64,000 bases of DNA from the NCBI GenBank assembly GCA_947502815.1, contig CANNBH010000001.1, forward strand, positions 3,010,818-3,074,817, read 5' to 3'. A program made the translations under genes and the position numbers. Position 1 is the first letter of the stretch. Every line of letters begins with the position of its first letter. The notes beneath the pieces are model-generated. The model worked only from the letters and a program-made list of their open reading frames with translations, was not told the DNA's origin and did no database searches. The DNA comes from an uncultured Erythrobacter sp. GTDB taxonomy: Bacteria > Pseudomonadota > Alphaproteobacteria > Sphingomonadales > Sphingomonadaceae. Positions 45,731-54,841 of this stretch are shown piece by piece.

Positions 45731-47134
45731 TTAGTAGGCGTTGTCGTGTTTTAGGACGAGAACAGTCTGGAGCACGATCTCAAGATCACGCCGTAGCGAC
45801 CAACCTGAGATATACTCAAGGTCAGACTGCAAGCGGTCGGTAAGGTCTTTCTCCACCTCGGTTGCACCGCGATGGCCGCGCACCTGAGCCAGACCCGTCA
45901 GGCCAGGCTTAAGGCAATGTCTCGCCCAATATTGGGCATCAACTTCCCAGAAATATTTGTTGTTTGCCCGGCTGCCCAAAGCGTGTGGCCGCGGCCCAAC
46001 GATCGACATATCCCCACGCAGGACATTGATCAGCTGCGGCAGTTCATCAATGCTGGTGCGGCGAATAAACTTTCCAATGGTCGTAATCCGATCATCTTCG
46101 CGCCCAGTTGATTGATCGCCATTGGCATCGTTTTGATCGATCTTCATCGAACGGAATTTCAGCATATTAAAAAACTGATTGCCCCGGCCAAGGCGGCGCT
46201 GAACAAACAGGATCGGCCCACCATCGTCGAGTTTGATCTTCAACGCCGTGAACACGAAAATCGGCGACAGGATAGCCAAAGCGGTTCCAGCAATAGCGAT
46301 ATCGAAGAGCCGTTTAGAAATACGCGAGCGCAAATTAAGCGGCCCGGTTGAGATCACCATGGTCGTGCGGCCCTGTGCCTCATAGCGGTTCACATCGGTC
46401 GCACCCAATTCATGCGCAGGCTCGCTGACAATCTCGCCGAAAACACCCGCCGATTTGAGCACAAAGGCCCAAGCTTGGCGTCTTTCACGCGGACAGCTGA
46501 CCACGACTTTGTCCTGATTCTGCAGCATCCGGCCCAGCCGGTCGAGCATAAAGGGATCGTGACTGGTGGGATCCAGCTCATACTCTGCTGCCGAAATCGT
46601 GATCGATTTGGGCAAGCTAAAATCGGGTCCTTCGTCAGCGATGATCAGATGGTTGCGCGTGCGCCCATCCCAAAATTTCTCAATCACCATCGGGACAAGG
46701 CGGCGCATCATCACCAGTGCGATACCCGCAAGGATCAGCCCCAATGTCACCGACACGCGCGAGAATTGCGCGTTGGATTTGGTGTAGAACGCCACAAAGT
46801 TCAGCAGCGCCGCCGATATCAAAAGTGCGACAAGCGCCTGTTTCGCTGCAAAAACCCAGTCGCCCAAGGCTCTTCCGCCATAGCTTTCGTTGTAGAGCGC
46901 GATGGTGAAATAGATCGGTAGGATTGTTTGCACCGCCAGCATGTTGCGCGGATGCCACCAAAGCCCTTCGTAAAGCAGACCAGCGGTTGCAAACGCCAGA
47001 TTGAGCAAGGCGGCATCGACCAGCAGCAGCAGCGCATAGGCACGAAGACGCCGCCGCTCCAAAGATGGGGCGATGATGTCCTTGCTTTCACCAGATTGGG
47101 CGACCTCGGAAAGCGGCCCCGTTTGCTTATTCAT
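45731..47134 (-). CDS. Polyprenyl-phosphate sugar-1-phosphate transferase (WcaJ/ExoY-like)
   Basis: 467 residues. Four or five N-terminal membrane segments (residues ~28-150) form the WcaJ-type anchor, then a soluble Rossmann-like region, then the catalytic membrane domain: SKRLFDIAIAGTALAILSPIFV, FNMLKFRSMKID, RRTSIDELPQLINVLRGDMSIVGPRP and PGLTGLAQVRG. These are the conserved acidic and Arg/Pro motifs of initiating glycosyl transferases that load undecaprenyl phosphate with a sugar-1-phosphate. It likely starts exopolysaccharide synthesis used by the exosortase-associated genes at 27.7-30.7 kb. Confidence 0.88.
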   Translation of the reverse strand: MNKQTGPLSEVAQSGESKDIIAPSLERRRLRAYALLLLVDAALLNLAFATAGLLYEGLWWHPRNMLAVQTILPIYFTIALYNESYGGRALGDWVFAAKQALVALLISAALLNFVAFYTKSNAQFSRVSVTLGLILAGIALVMMRRLVPMVIEKFWDGRTRNHLIIADEGPDFSLPKSITISAAEYELDPTSHDPFMLDRLGRMLQNQDKVVVSCPRERRQAWAFVLKSAGVFGEIVSEPAHELGATDVNRYEAQGRTTMVISTGPLNLRSRISKRLFDIAIAGTALAILSPIFVFTALKIKLDDGGPILFVQRRLGRGNQFFNMLKFRSMKIDQNDANGDQSTGREDDRITTIGKFIRRTSIDELPQLINVLRGDMSIVGPRPHALGSRANNKYFWEVDAQYWARHCLKPGLTGLAQVRGHRGATEVEKDLTDRLQSDLEYISGWSLRRDLEIVLQTVLVLKHDNAY

Positions 47135-47251
47135 ATGATTTCACGTTCCCCTAGGAACGCTCCTTAAGGAATAGCCCTTATTATCCCTTAAAGCCTTTAG
47201 ACGCAAAAATGCACTTTGTGCGACTGCGAAATGGAAATCTGTCCGATTATG

Positions 47252-48316
47252 CTACCGTTTGGCAGCAAATCTTGTGATCTGGGTTAGGTCCTGAGCGAGC
47301 AGCAATTCGGCCGCTTGGCTGTTGGAAAGCAGACTGCGGTGCAGCGCGATGAGGCGCGGTATCAAGCGGTCTAGCTTGCGCTCTTTGCTGTCTCGACTGG
47401 CCAAGCCTTGCCAATTGCCCAACTGTTGGCGGATCTCGCGCTCTTCTTTCCAGAAAATCCCCAGCTGAGCTTTCTCACCGCGACTGAGCGTGTCGAGCGA
47501 ACCGCGAGACCCCAATTTTGCTGCAATATTCGCCAGCTGCGCGGCCCGCCGCTCCAGCGCCAAAAGCAAACCAACAGGGTTAAGGCCGAGCTCTTTCATC
47601 CGGCGAACCTCCTGCGGCAATTTGCTCAGATCGCCTCCCATGACTGCGTTGACGACAGGGCCAAAACCGTCTTCCTCGGTCGCGGCGCCGATTTCGGCGT
47701 AATCTTCAACCGATGCCGTTTTAGGCGATTGCGGTCCTGCGTCCATGTAAAGCGCAAGCTTATCGATCTCTGATTGAGCCAGCCGCACGTCCAAACCGGC
47801 GGCGCGTGCGACCCGTTCAGCCAAATCCCCGCCCAGCCGCAATCCCGCCCCATCGGCCATGGCGCGCACCGACGCGGCCACGCTCATCAAATCGGGAGGA
47901 TAGAACATCGCGACCAGCGCATCCTTGCGCTTTTCCAACAGCTTGGCCGTGCGCGATTTGTCGGTTGCAGAGGTCGCCACAATCACGATGGGTGCGGCAT
48001 CGCCCGCGCCCACTTCGCCAGTTTCGATCAGGGCTTTGAGTGCATCATGCGCCTCATCACCGTTCGCCCGAACATAGATATGCCGCGTATCGCCAAAAAG
48101 CGATTGCGAACGCGCCTCATCCCCCAAAAGCGCAGGGTCGCGGCGCAGATCGGCGCCGGCAACTTCGACGCGCTCGCCAGCATTGGGAAGGGCTTCGATC
48201 ACTCTGGTGGCAGCGGCCGACGCGCCCGCTTCGTCAGGGCCGCAAAAGAAGAAAATCCCGGCAGATGCAGCGGCGGTGGGCAGGCCGCGCGCAAATTCGG
48301 TATGCTTTGCCTTCAT
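47252..48316 (-). CDS. holA: DNA polymerase III, delta subunit
   Basis: Clamp-loader subunit that opens the beta clamp; 354 residues. The AAA-like N-terminal domain with FFFCGPDEAGAS is degenerate, lacking a working Walker A as in all delta subunits. MFYPPDLMSVAASVRAMADGAGL and VNAVMGGDLSKLPQEVRRMKELGLNPVGLLLALERR (C-terminal collar domain) are visible. The gene follows lptE by 7 bases, the usual leuS-lptE-holA arrangement. Confidence 0.88.
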   Translation of the reverse strand: MKAKHTEFARGLPTAAASAGIFFFCGPDEAGASAAATRVIEALPNAGERVEVAGADLRRDPALLGDEARSQSLFGDTRHIYVRANGDEAHDALKALIETGEVGAGDAAPIVIVATSATDKSRTAKLLEKRKDALVAMFYPPDLMSVAASVRAMADGAGLRLGGDLAERVARAAGLDVRLAQSEIDKLALYMDAGPQSPKTASVEDYAEIGAATEEDGFGPVVNAVMGGDLSKLPQEVRRMKELGLNPVGLLLALERRAAQLANIAAKLGSRGSLDTLSRGEKAQLGIFWKEEREIRQQLGNWQGLASRDSKERKLDRLIPRLIALHRSLLSNSQAAELLLAQDLTQITRFAAKR

Positions 48317-48323
48317 CGCCGGA

Positions 48324-48842
48324 TCATTGCGCCTGCGCCCGTTCGCGCTCTCTCAATGTGAGCGCAATCCGGGTCGCCATCCGGTCAGCAACGTCCTTGG
48401 CGAGGTTTTCGAGCGCGGTCTGCTCTGCCGCGATCGTCGCATATTCCGATGAAACAACGTCAATACCGGCATCAGAGCCCGCCGTCGCGTCGAGCAAAAT
48501 CTCACCCGTCGCCAAATCAACCAATTGATAGCGGGATCGCAGGATGCGCCGCTCCCGGCTGATCGTATCGTCATTGAGCACGCCGAGCCCTTCGAGAGCG
48601 TCATCAAGCCGCACATCGAGCCGGTAAGCCGGGGTCACTGCACCCTGCCCTCCGCTTGCCACATGCAGGCGATCTTTCAGCGCGTTGCGCACCAACCACC
48701 CATCTCGTCCAGGAATGGCGGGAACATCGACAGCGGCCAAACCTTGCGCGACGACTGAACTGGATCCGCCTGCATACATCGGTTGCAGCCCGCATCCGGC
48801 AAGGGAGAGGCCAAATGCAATCGAGGCGATAACCCCGCGCAT
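48324..48842 (-). CDS. lptE: LPS assembly lipoprotein LptE
   Basis: 172 residues from ATG 48842 (GTG 48845 is the alternative). Lipoprotein leader [26 protein letters not shown] with lipobox LAGC. The DUF-style fold has ILRSRYQLVDLATGEILLD and ALENLAKDVADRMATRIALTL, the LptE pattern. It would plug the LptD barrel in the outer membrane. Its ATG overlaps the leuS stop (TGATG), so translation is coupled. Confidence 0.88.
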   Translation of the reverse strand: MRGVIASIAFGLSLAGCGLQPMYAGGSSSVVAQGLAAVDVPAIPGRDGWLVRNALKDRLHVASGGQGAVTPAYRLDVRLDDALEGLGVLNDDTISRERRILRSRYQLVDLATGEILLDATAGSDAGIDVVSSEYATIAAEQTALENLAKDVADRMATRIALTLRERERAQAQ

Positions 48843-51349
48843 CACGTTACGATGTTCACCAATCTATCGGGCACCACGATCACCTTGCGAATTTCTGCGC
48901 CATCCAATGAACGCTGAACCTTCTCGCTCGCCAGCGCAAGCGCCTCGAGATCTTCTTTCGCCGCGCCCTTTGGTGCAGTGATCGTGTCGCGCAGCTTGCC
49001 TTTGTGCTGGATCGCGATGGTCACTTCGTCTTCAACCAACAGTGCCGGATCATGCTGAGGCCAAGCGGCATCTGCAATCAGGCTGCTTTCCCCCATCACG
49101 GCAAAAGCTTCTTCGGCAAGGTGAGGCATCATCGGACCAATCAGATGCAAGACCGTGCGAATGGCGAAATTGCGCGATTCGCTGGGGCCGGCTTTTTCTG
49201 CCGCCGCCGTGAGCTCATAAATCCGCGCAACCGCTTTGTTGAAACTGAGCGCTTCGATATCTTCGGCAACCGCAACGATGGCTTGATGGGCCTTGCGGGC
49301 CAAAGTTTTGTCTTCTCCGCTTGCCGCTGCGTCATACTGTCCGAACAGACGCCACAACCGCTGCACAAAGCGATAGCAGCCTTCGATGCCGCTATCAGAC
49401 CACGGCAAATCGCGTTCGGGCGGGCTGTCAGACAGCATAAACCAGCGCACAGCGTCTGCGCCGTAATTGGCGATGATATTGTCGGGATCGACGACGTTCT
49501 TCTTTGACTTCGACATTTTGACGACGCGGCCAACTGTAACAGCTTCACCAGTCGTCTTCAGTGTTGCACCGTCAGATGTGCGATTCACTTCCTCCGGCGA
49601 AAGCCAATTGTTATCGCCGAAATTGTACGTTTCATGCGTGACCATGCCTTGTGTGAACAGCGCCGCAAACGGCTCCTTCACATCAAACTTGCCAATATGC
49701 GACAGCGCCCGCGTCCAGAACCGCGCATAGAGCAAGTGGAGGATCGCGTGTTCGATGCCGCCAATGTAATGCTGCACCGGCATCCACTTGGCGATCTCTT
49801 CTGGATCAAACGGGGCGTCATCCGGTTGGCTGGCGAAACGGAGGAAATACCAGCTGGAATTGGTGAATGTGTCGAGCGTGTCGGTCTCACGCTCCGCCGC
49901 GCCACCGCATTTGGGGCAGGTCGTGTGTTTCCACGTCGCATGTCGCTCCAGCGGGTTGCCCGGCGTTTCAAAATCAACGTCGTCAGGCAAAGTGACCGGC
50001 AATTGGTCCTTTGGCACCGGAACGATGTCGCATTTGGGGCAGTGGATAAAGGGAATTGGCGTGCCCCAATACCGCTGGCGTGAAATGCCCCAATCGCGCA
50101 GCCGCCATACGGTTGTGCCTTGGCCCCAACCGCCGGTTTCAGCGCGGGTGATTACGTCGGCCTTGGCCTCGTCCACCGATTTACCATCAAGGAAATCCGA
50201 ATTGACAATGACGCCGTCCCCGACCTCTGCCTCGCCGCCCATAGGCGCGTCCGCTTGAGCTGGATCAGCGGCAACAACGCGCGCAATCGGCAAGGCGTAT
50301 TTCGTCGCAAATTCAAAATCGCGCTGATCATGGCCCGGCACGCCCATCACAGCGCCCGTGCCATAATCCATCAGGACAAAGTTCGCGATGAAGACCGGCA
50401 TGGCCGCGCCGGTGAACGGATGTTTCGCCGTGATGCCGGTGTCAAAGCCCAGCTTTTCCGCCGTTTCCAGCTCCGCCGCGGTTGTCCCGCCGCGTTTGCA
50501 TTCTTCGATAAAACCGGCAATCGCAGGATCGCGCGCCAAACCTTGAGCGATCGGATGGTCGGCGGCTATCGCGCAAAAGCTGGAGCCGAAAATTGTGTCA
50601 GGCCGGGTGGTGTAAACGGGCAGCTTTGCGCCGTTCGACAGGTCAAAACTGAACTCAAGACCTTGGCTTTTGCCGATCCAGTTTTCCTGCATCAACCGAA
50701 CTTTGTCGGGCCAATCTTTGAGCTCCCCCAGACCATCCAAAAGCTCATCAGCAAAATCTGTGATCTTCAAGAACCACTGATCCAGCTTGCGCTTTTCGAC
50801 CTCAGCACCGGATCGCCAGCCCTTGCCATCGATCACCTGTTCATTGGCGAGAACGGTCATGTCGACCGGATCCCAATTCACCTCCGACTGACGGCGATAA
50901 ACCAAACCGCTGGCGTACATATCCAAGAACAACGCCTGTTCATGGCCGTAATATTCGGGATCGCAGGTTGCAAATTCACGAGTCCAATCAAGCGCAAAGC
51001 CGATGCGCTGCAATTGCTCTTTCATCGCTTCGATGTTCGACCGGGTCCATGCACCGGGATGGACCTTTTTCTCCATCGCGGCGTTTTCTGCCGGCATTCC
51101 GAATGCATCCCACCCCATCGGATGGAGCACTTCGTATCCGCGCATCTTTTTATACCGCGCGAGCACATCGCCCATCGTGTAATTGCGCACATGCCCCATG
51201 TGGATGCGCCCCGATGGATAGGGGAACATCTCAAGAATGTAGCTCTTAGGCTTCTCGCTGTCGGAATCGGCAATGAAAGTCCCGGCCTGCGCCCACGCGC
51301 GTTGCCAGCGCCCGTCGGCAGAAGACGGATCGAATCGTGTTTCGGTCAT
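48842..51349 (-). CDS. leuS: Leucine--tRNA ligase
   Basis: 835 residues, class I aminoacyl-tRNA synthetase. HIGH-type motif [16 protein letters not shown] (near residue 43) and [10 protein letters not shown] (near residue 610) are intact. A CP1 editing domain with [19 protein letters not shown], and a Cys4-like motif [14 protein letters not shown], lie between. Start ATG 51349 gives [16 protein letters not shown], the family opening; a TTG at 51376 extends it without support. Belongs to the DUF3576-leuS-lptE-holA string. Confidence 0.97.
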   Translation of the reverse strand: MTETRFDPSSADGRWQRAWAQAGTFIADSDSEKPKSYILEMFPYPSGRIHMGHVRNYTMGDVLARYKKMRGYEVLHPMGWDAFGMPAENAAMEKKVHPGAWTRSNIEAMKEQLQRIGFALDWTREFATCDPEYYGHEQALFLDMYASGLVYRRQSEVNWDPVDMTVLANEQVIDGKGWRSGAEVEKRKLDQWFLKITDFADELLDGLGELKDWPDKVRLMQENWIGKSQGLEFSFDLSNGAKLPVYTTRPDTIFGSSFCAIAADHPIAQGLARDPAIAGFIEECKRGGTTAAELETAEKLGFDTGITAKHPFTGAAMPVFIANFVLMDYGTGAVMGVPGHDQRDFEFATKYALPIARVVAADPAQADAPMGGEAEVGDGVIVNSDFLDGKSVDEAKADVITRAETGGWGQGTTVWRLRDWGISRQRYWGTPIPFIHCPKCDIVPVPKDQLPVTLPDDVDFETPGNPLERHATWKHTTCPKCGGAAERETDTLDTFTNSSWYFLRFASQPDDAPFDPEEIAKWMPVQHYIGGIEHAILHLLYARFWTRALSHIGKFDVKEPFAALFTQGMVTHETYNFGDNNWLSPEEVNRTSDGATLKTTGEAVTVGRVVKMSKSKKNVVDPDNIIANYGADAVRWFMLSDSPPERDLPWSDSGIEGCYRFVQRLWRLFGQYDAAASGEDKTLARKAHQAIVAVAEDIEALSFNKAVARIYELTAAAEKAGPSESRNFAIRTVLHLIGPMMPHLAEEAFAVMGESSLIADAAWPQHDPALLVEDEVTIAIQHKGKLRDTITAPKGAAKEDLEALALASEKVQRSLDGAEIRKVIVVPDRLVNIVT

Positions 51350-51387
51350 GCTTGGTATGCTCGCGTGTTTGGGCAAACTTGAGCGGA

Positions 51388-51858
51388 TTAACCCGTCACG
51401 GCCTGGCGGCGCAGGTCGCGCGCTTTGGTGAGAATAATGTCTTCAAGCTTTTGCACCGTTGCCGCCTGAACCGGGGCATCGACCCAGCCGCCACCCTGAG
51501 CAACCTGACGGCTGGCCGCGACGCGCAAAGCATCGGCGCGCAGATCCTGATCGAGGATCGTCACGGTGACCTTTACCCGTTCATTGGGATTGCTTGGGTT
51601 GGCATACCAATCGGTGACGATGACGCCGCCATTGCTATCGGCTGACAAAAGCGGAGCAAAGCTGAGAGTGTCGAGCGCGCCGCGCCACAAATATGCGTTC
51701 ACGCCGATCGTGTTGACCTGCGAGACTTGGAGCTGGCTGGTCGGGCGTTCGCTGGCACCGCATGCGGCAAGCAGGCCGAGCGCCGCTGTTGCAGCTGCGA
51801 TTCGAGTTGAGTTCGAAAATGCAATTTTGGCGCGTGTCACGGCGGTAATGTCCCTCAC
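51388..51858 (-). CDS. DUF3576 domain lipoprotein
   Basis: 156 residues. A leader ending LGLLAACG gives a lipobox (Cys ~33), preceded by a long basic N-region. The rest matches DUF3576: [23 protein letters not shown] and [40 protein letters not shown]. Function is not established; conserved linkage to leuS and lptE in alphaproteobacteria hints at an outer-membrane role. It ends 38 bases before the leuS start. Confidence 0.88.
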   Translation of the reverse strand: MRDITAVTRAKIAFSNSTRIAAATAALGLLAACGASERPTSQLQVSQVNTIGVNAYLWRGALDTLSFAPLLSADSNGGVIVTDWYANPSNPNERVKVTVTILDQDLRADALRVAASRQVAQGGGWVDAPVQAATVQKLEDIILTKARDLRRQAVTG

Positions 51859-52258
51859 TTATGATTACACTTGCTCTATACCGGTCCAATTGTTCCCGGC
51901 AAGCATGTTGAGCCCCAAACTGTTGCCTAGGGCCCGTTGGCGCGCCGCCCATGGGCATTCACACTGTTGGCGCGCATCGGGTCTAACAGAGTTGCGCCTG
52001 TATGCTGGCTGAATCGGGTCTGCGGCCCTCGTCACCGGCGCGGGGTCCCACTTGCTGATAGGGCAGGGTGTTCACGGGATTCTGTGTGTTCGGCGCAACA
52101 GGTGCATGGTTAACCCGCACCTATGTTACGGAAAAGATTGCCACAGGGTCGATCACGGACCTATCAATTCATCTGTGAGTAATGCTGAGCGCGATAAGTG
52201 TTCTTGGATATTCACTCTCTGGCATGGTGGCCAGCGTAAGGCGAACAGAGGGACGACA
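51859..52258. other. 400-base gene-free stretch between divergent genes
   Basis: Contains the upstream regions of the DUF3576 gene (minus) and of the exported protein at 52259 (plus). No convincing ORF: the plus frame to 52052 is open but uses poor residues before the RBS-backed start at 52259. I saw no tRNA, no strong terminator and no named regulatory motif. GTTGGCGCGC occurs twice (51928-51937 and 51966-51975), too short to call an element. Confidence 0.5.
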
Positions 52259-53077
52259 GTGGATCAGGCGAACAAATCAATGGCGAAAAAGCAGCTCAAG
52301 CTGCCGCTGTTGGGTGTGGCCGCCGCACTGACACTTGCTCTGCCGTCAGCGGGTCTCGCGGTTGTTGGCCTTGGGTCAAGCGGCGACGCTGCACAAAACA
52401 CCGACAAATCAGCTGCTTACGAGATGTTCACGCCGTCATCGGTTGATCCGACATTGGCTGCTCGGGTGGCGCAAAAGGCGCGCGACCGCGGCATTCGCTT
52501 CACTCCGGCGGGCACCACTTTGGCCAGCACCGAACGCACCGTAACCGTTGCGGTCCGTATCGATGACCAATCCGCTCAGGCAATTTCGATTCGCTCCGCA
52601 GCGAATGGAGCGCCGGGCACAGGTTCAGGCATTTCGGGAATCGCGGCGAGTCGTTTCAACCTCGGAACAGCGCGCGGCTATCAAAGCTTTGCCCGGACGC
52701 AGGCTGCATCGCCTTCGGGCGCGCCTCTGCCAGAAGGCATAAACGCTGCGCCGCCGCGTACAGTGGCAGCACTGTCCAATCCTGCGATGCCGGATCTTTC
52801 CGAGTTTGAGCCAATCCGCTCGACCCGCGTTGAAGAGCCTGGTCGTTTGCAGCCTCGTATTGAGCTTGAAGACGAAACCGTTGCTGGCCGTTCGCCCAAC
52901 ACGCTTGATGCTTTGAGCTCGCAAACGGTCGACGTTGGCGGCAGCTTCCGCCTATCGCCCAATTTCAATGTTCGCGCCGGCGTGCGACTCTCGCAAGAGC
53001 GTGATCGCCTCGATCCGGTCACCAATTCGGTGCAGGATAGCCAAGCGGTCTATGTCGGAACACAAATCCGCTTCTGA
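52259..53077 (+). CDS. Exported protein of unknown function, beta-barrel-like C-terminus
   Basis: 272 residues from GTG 52259, backed by GAGGGA 6-11 bases upstream; ATG 52280 is an alternative. A hydrophobic segment LPLLGVAAALTLALPSAGLAVVG serves as leader or anchor. The middle is low-complexity Ser/Ala/Pro-rich with a predicted strand motif VTVAVRIDDQSAQ, and the C-terminus (FRLSPNFNVRAGVRLSQERDRL, ending VYVGTQIRF) looks like a short barrel strand set ending in Phe. No family recognised. A strong terminator follows 48 bases after the stop. Confidence 0.7.
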   Translation: MDQANKSMAKKQLKLPLLGVAAALTLALPSAGLAVVGLGSSGDAAQNTDKSAAYEMFTPSSVDPTLAARVAQKARDRGIRFTPAGTTLASTERTVTVAVRIDDQSAQAISIRSAANGAPGTGSGISGIAASRFNLGTARGYQSFARTQAASPSGAPLPEGINAAPPRTVAALSNPAMPDLSEFEPIRSTRVEEPGRLQPRIELEDETVAGRSPNTLDALSSQTVDVGGSFRLSPNFNVRAGVRLSQERDRLDPVTNSVQDSQAVYVGTQIRF

Positions 53078-53124
53078 TCCGTTCTTCTCAGGCGCCTTAC
53101 TTAAAGGGCAACGTTTCTTAAAAG

Positions 53125-53148
53125 ACCCTGCCTTTGGCGGGGTTTTTT
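53125..53148 (+). terminator. Rho-independent terminator
   Basis: Stem ACCCTGCC (53125-53132) with GGCGGGGT (53136-53143), a TTT loop and a run of six T ending at 53148. It closes the gene ending at 53077 and insulates phaB. Confidence 0.9.
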
Positions 53149-53205
53149 GTTGCCTGACACGGCGACTTGGTTACGTTTAAGCGCGCAAGATAGGAGCCAA
53201 CGATT

Positions 53206-53928
53206 ATGAGCCGTGTAGCCATCGTCACCGGAGGAACCCGCGGAATTGGGGAAGCCATCTGCCAGCGGCTCAAACGGCAGGGGCACACCGTCATCGCCAA
53301 TTATGGCGGTAATGATGATGCCGCCAAGGCCTTCACCCAAAACACCGGCATCGCTTCATACAAATGGGATGTCGGCGATCACGAAGCGTGCTTGGAAGGC
53401 TGCGCGGCAGTCGCTGCTGAACACGGCCCCGTCGATATCGTCATCAACAACGCCGGAATCACCCGCGACGGCACACTGCACAAAATGAGCTTCGAAGATT
53501 GGAACGACGTGATGCGCGTCAATCTGGGCGGGTGTTTCAACATGTCAAAGGCATGTTTCCCGGGAATGCGGGAGCGCGGATGGGGCCGGATCGTAAACAT
53601 CGGATCCATCAACGGACAGGCCGGCCAATATGGTCAGGTCAATTACGCCGCAGCAAAGTCTGGAATCCACGGCTTTACCAAAGCACTCGCGCAAGAAGGG
53701 GCGAAATTCGGCGTCACCGTCAATGCCATCGCGCCCGGGTATGTCGACACAGATATGGTCGCCGCCGTGCCAGAGCCAGTTCTGGAGAAGATCGTCGCGA
53801 AAATCCCAGTGGGCCGATTGGGCAACGCCGAAGAGATCGCACGCGGCGTCGCCTTCCTTACATCCGACAACGGCGGATTTGTGACCGGATCCACAATGAG
53901 TATCAATGGCGGCCAGCATATGTATTGA
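53206..53928 (+). CDS. phaB: Acetoacetyl-CoA reductase (NADPH), SDR family
   Basis: Reduces acetoacetyl-CoA to (R)-3-hydroxybutyryl-CoA for PHB synthesis. 240 residues. Nucleotide-binding TGGTRGIGE at the N-terminus, NNAG at residues ~84-87, catalytic Ser in IGSINGQAGQYGQ, and YAAAKSG with Tyr and Lys. The segment SINGQAGQYGQVNYAAAK is the PhaB signature distinguishing it from FabG. AGGAG RBS 8-12 bases before ATG. It pairs functionally with phaZ at 23551 and the thiolase at 25823, though not in the same operon. Confidence 0.92.
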   Translation: MSRVAIVTGGTRGIGEAICQRLKRQGHTVIANYGGNDDAAKAFTQNTGIASYKWDVGDHEACLEGCAAVAAEHGPVDIVINNAGITRDGTLHKMSFEDWNDVMRVNLGGCFNMSKACFPGMRERGWGRIVNIGSINGQAGQYGQVNYAAAKSGIHGFTKALAQEGAKFGVTVNAIAPGYVDTDMVAAVPEPVLEKIVAKIPVGRLGNAEEIARGVAFLTSDNGGFVTGSTMSINGGQHMY

Positions 53929-53962
53929 AGGTGCTTGCAAACTCCTTTGAGGAACTGACGCA

Positions 53963-54358
53963 GTGAAAAAGACAACGCACAATCCGACACCTTGGCTTCA
54001 AGGGTTTGGCCTGAATCATGCGATCGAAGTCAAAGGCGGTGAGCGCACGCTGTATTGCTCAGGTCAAACCGCTTCCGATGCAGAAGGCGCACCGCTGCAT
54101 CCGGGCGATCTTTTGGCGCAATACAGGTCGGCATGGCAGTGTTTGTTGGACGCGCTGGAATCGGCGGGAATGGATGCGACCAACCTAGTGCGTCTCAATT
54201 TCTATGTGACCGATGTTCAAGCATTTATGGCAACAGCCGATCAGGTGATGCCGATCCACGGCGCAGCTGGTGCAGAAATTGTCAGCACACTGCTGGGTGT
54301 GAAAGAACTGTACCATCCGGACATCATGATTGAGATCGAGGCGACGGCGGTTGCGTGA
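53963..54358 (+). CDS. RidA/YjgF family protein
   Basis: 131 residues, chorismate-mutase-like trimer fold. GTG 53963 start, preceded by TTGAGGAA. Landmarks: TLYCSGQTASDAEGAPLHPGDLLAQYRSAW, NLVRLNFYVTDVQAF and ELYHPDIMIEIEATAVA. The RidA catalytic arginine (position ~105 in RidA, in the motif R-x-x-x-x-V-x-x-L) is not obvious: here the corresponding stretch is LGVKELYHPDIMIEIEA with no Arg, so it may lack enamine/imine deaminase activity. It lies 34 bases after phaB. Confidence 0.8.
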   Translation: MKKTTHNPTPWLQGFGLNHAIEVKGGERTLYCSGQTASDAEGAPLHPGDLLAQYRSAWQCLLDALESAGMDATNLVRLNFYVTDVQAFMATADQVMPIHGAAGAEIVSTLLGVKELYHPDIMIEIEATAVA

Positions 54359-54380
54359 ACACGCGGCCAAGGACTGAACG

Positions 54381-54599
54381 TTGGAACCGATCGCCCATGA
54401 TCTGACCGCAGCAGAAGTGAGCGCTATTGTCGAAATGGCTCTTAGCGATCACACCAGCTTTGCCGCAATAAAACAGCAGTTTGGCTTGCCGGAAAAAGAG
54501 GTCAAATCCTTGATGCGCGACCAATTGAAGCCGGGAAGCTACCGCGCGTGGCGCAAGCGGGTGCGCGACTTTTCCGATCGGCGCGAGCATTATAAGTGA
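54381..54599 (+). CDS. Small DUF2805/TIGR03643-type protein
   Basis: 72 residues, starting with TTG at 54381 (GGACTGAACG precedes it). It contains LTAAEVSAIVEMALSDHTSFAAIKQQFGLPEKEVKSLMR and the closing [19 protein letters not shown], a helix-turn-helix-like alpha-helical fold seen in DUF2805 proteins of unknown role. Its stop overlaps the start of the next gene (GTGA). Confidence 0.75.
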   Translation: MEPIAHDLTAAEVSAIVEMALSDHTSFAAIKQQFGLPEKEVKSLMRDQLKPGSYRAWRKRVRDFSDRREHYK

Positions 54600-54841
54600 G
54601 CGGCAATTCTCCCTACCACCCACCGGTCAAACGCTCAGTTGAGATCGCAGGTCATAAGACCTCGATCAGCTTGGAGCCGATTTTTTGGGCGATGTTAAAG
54701 GATGCAGCTCAACAGCGCGGCCTGCCGATCAATGCGCTGGTCGGGCAAATCGACGCTGAACGCATCGCCGCCGACACGCCGCCGGGTCTGGCGAGCGCAA
54801 TCCGGGTTTGGCTTGTGACCGACCGTATCACCCGGCCTTAA
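54596..54841 (+). CDS. Ribbon-helix-helix domain protein
   Basis: 81 residues, GTG start at 54596 overlapping the previous stop. The fold [46 protein letters not shown] matches the RHH_4 type of small DNA-binding proteins: one N-terminal strand, two helices. It could be a transcriptional regulator or an antitoxin-like protein, but no toxin gene is adjacent. Its 3' end overlaps the convergent murA stop by 4 bases. Confidence 0.75.
   Translation: MSGNSPYHPPVKRSVEIAGHKTSISLEPIFWAMLKDAAQQRGLPINALVGQIDAERIAADTPPGLASAIRVWLVTDRITRP

Noticed and set aside
50120..51382. 420-codon open frame antisense to leuS
   Set aside because: leuS on the minus strand has all its motifs; this frame has no start signal and no recognisable domain.
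54596..54841. RHH protein as antitoxin of a toxin-antitoxin pair
   Set aside because: The neighbouring 72-residue protein is of the DUF2805 type and shows no toxin motif; the gene pair has no toxin-like partner on either side.
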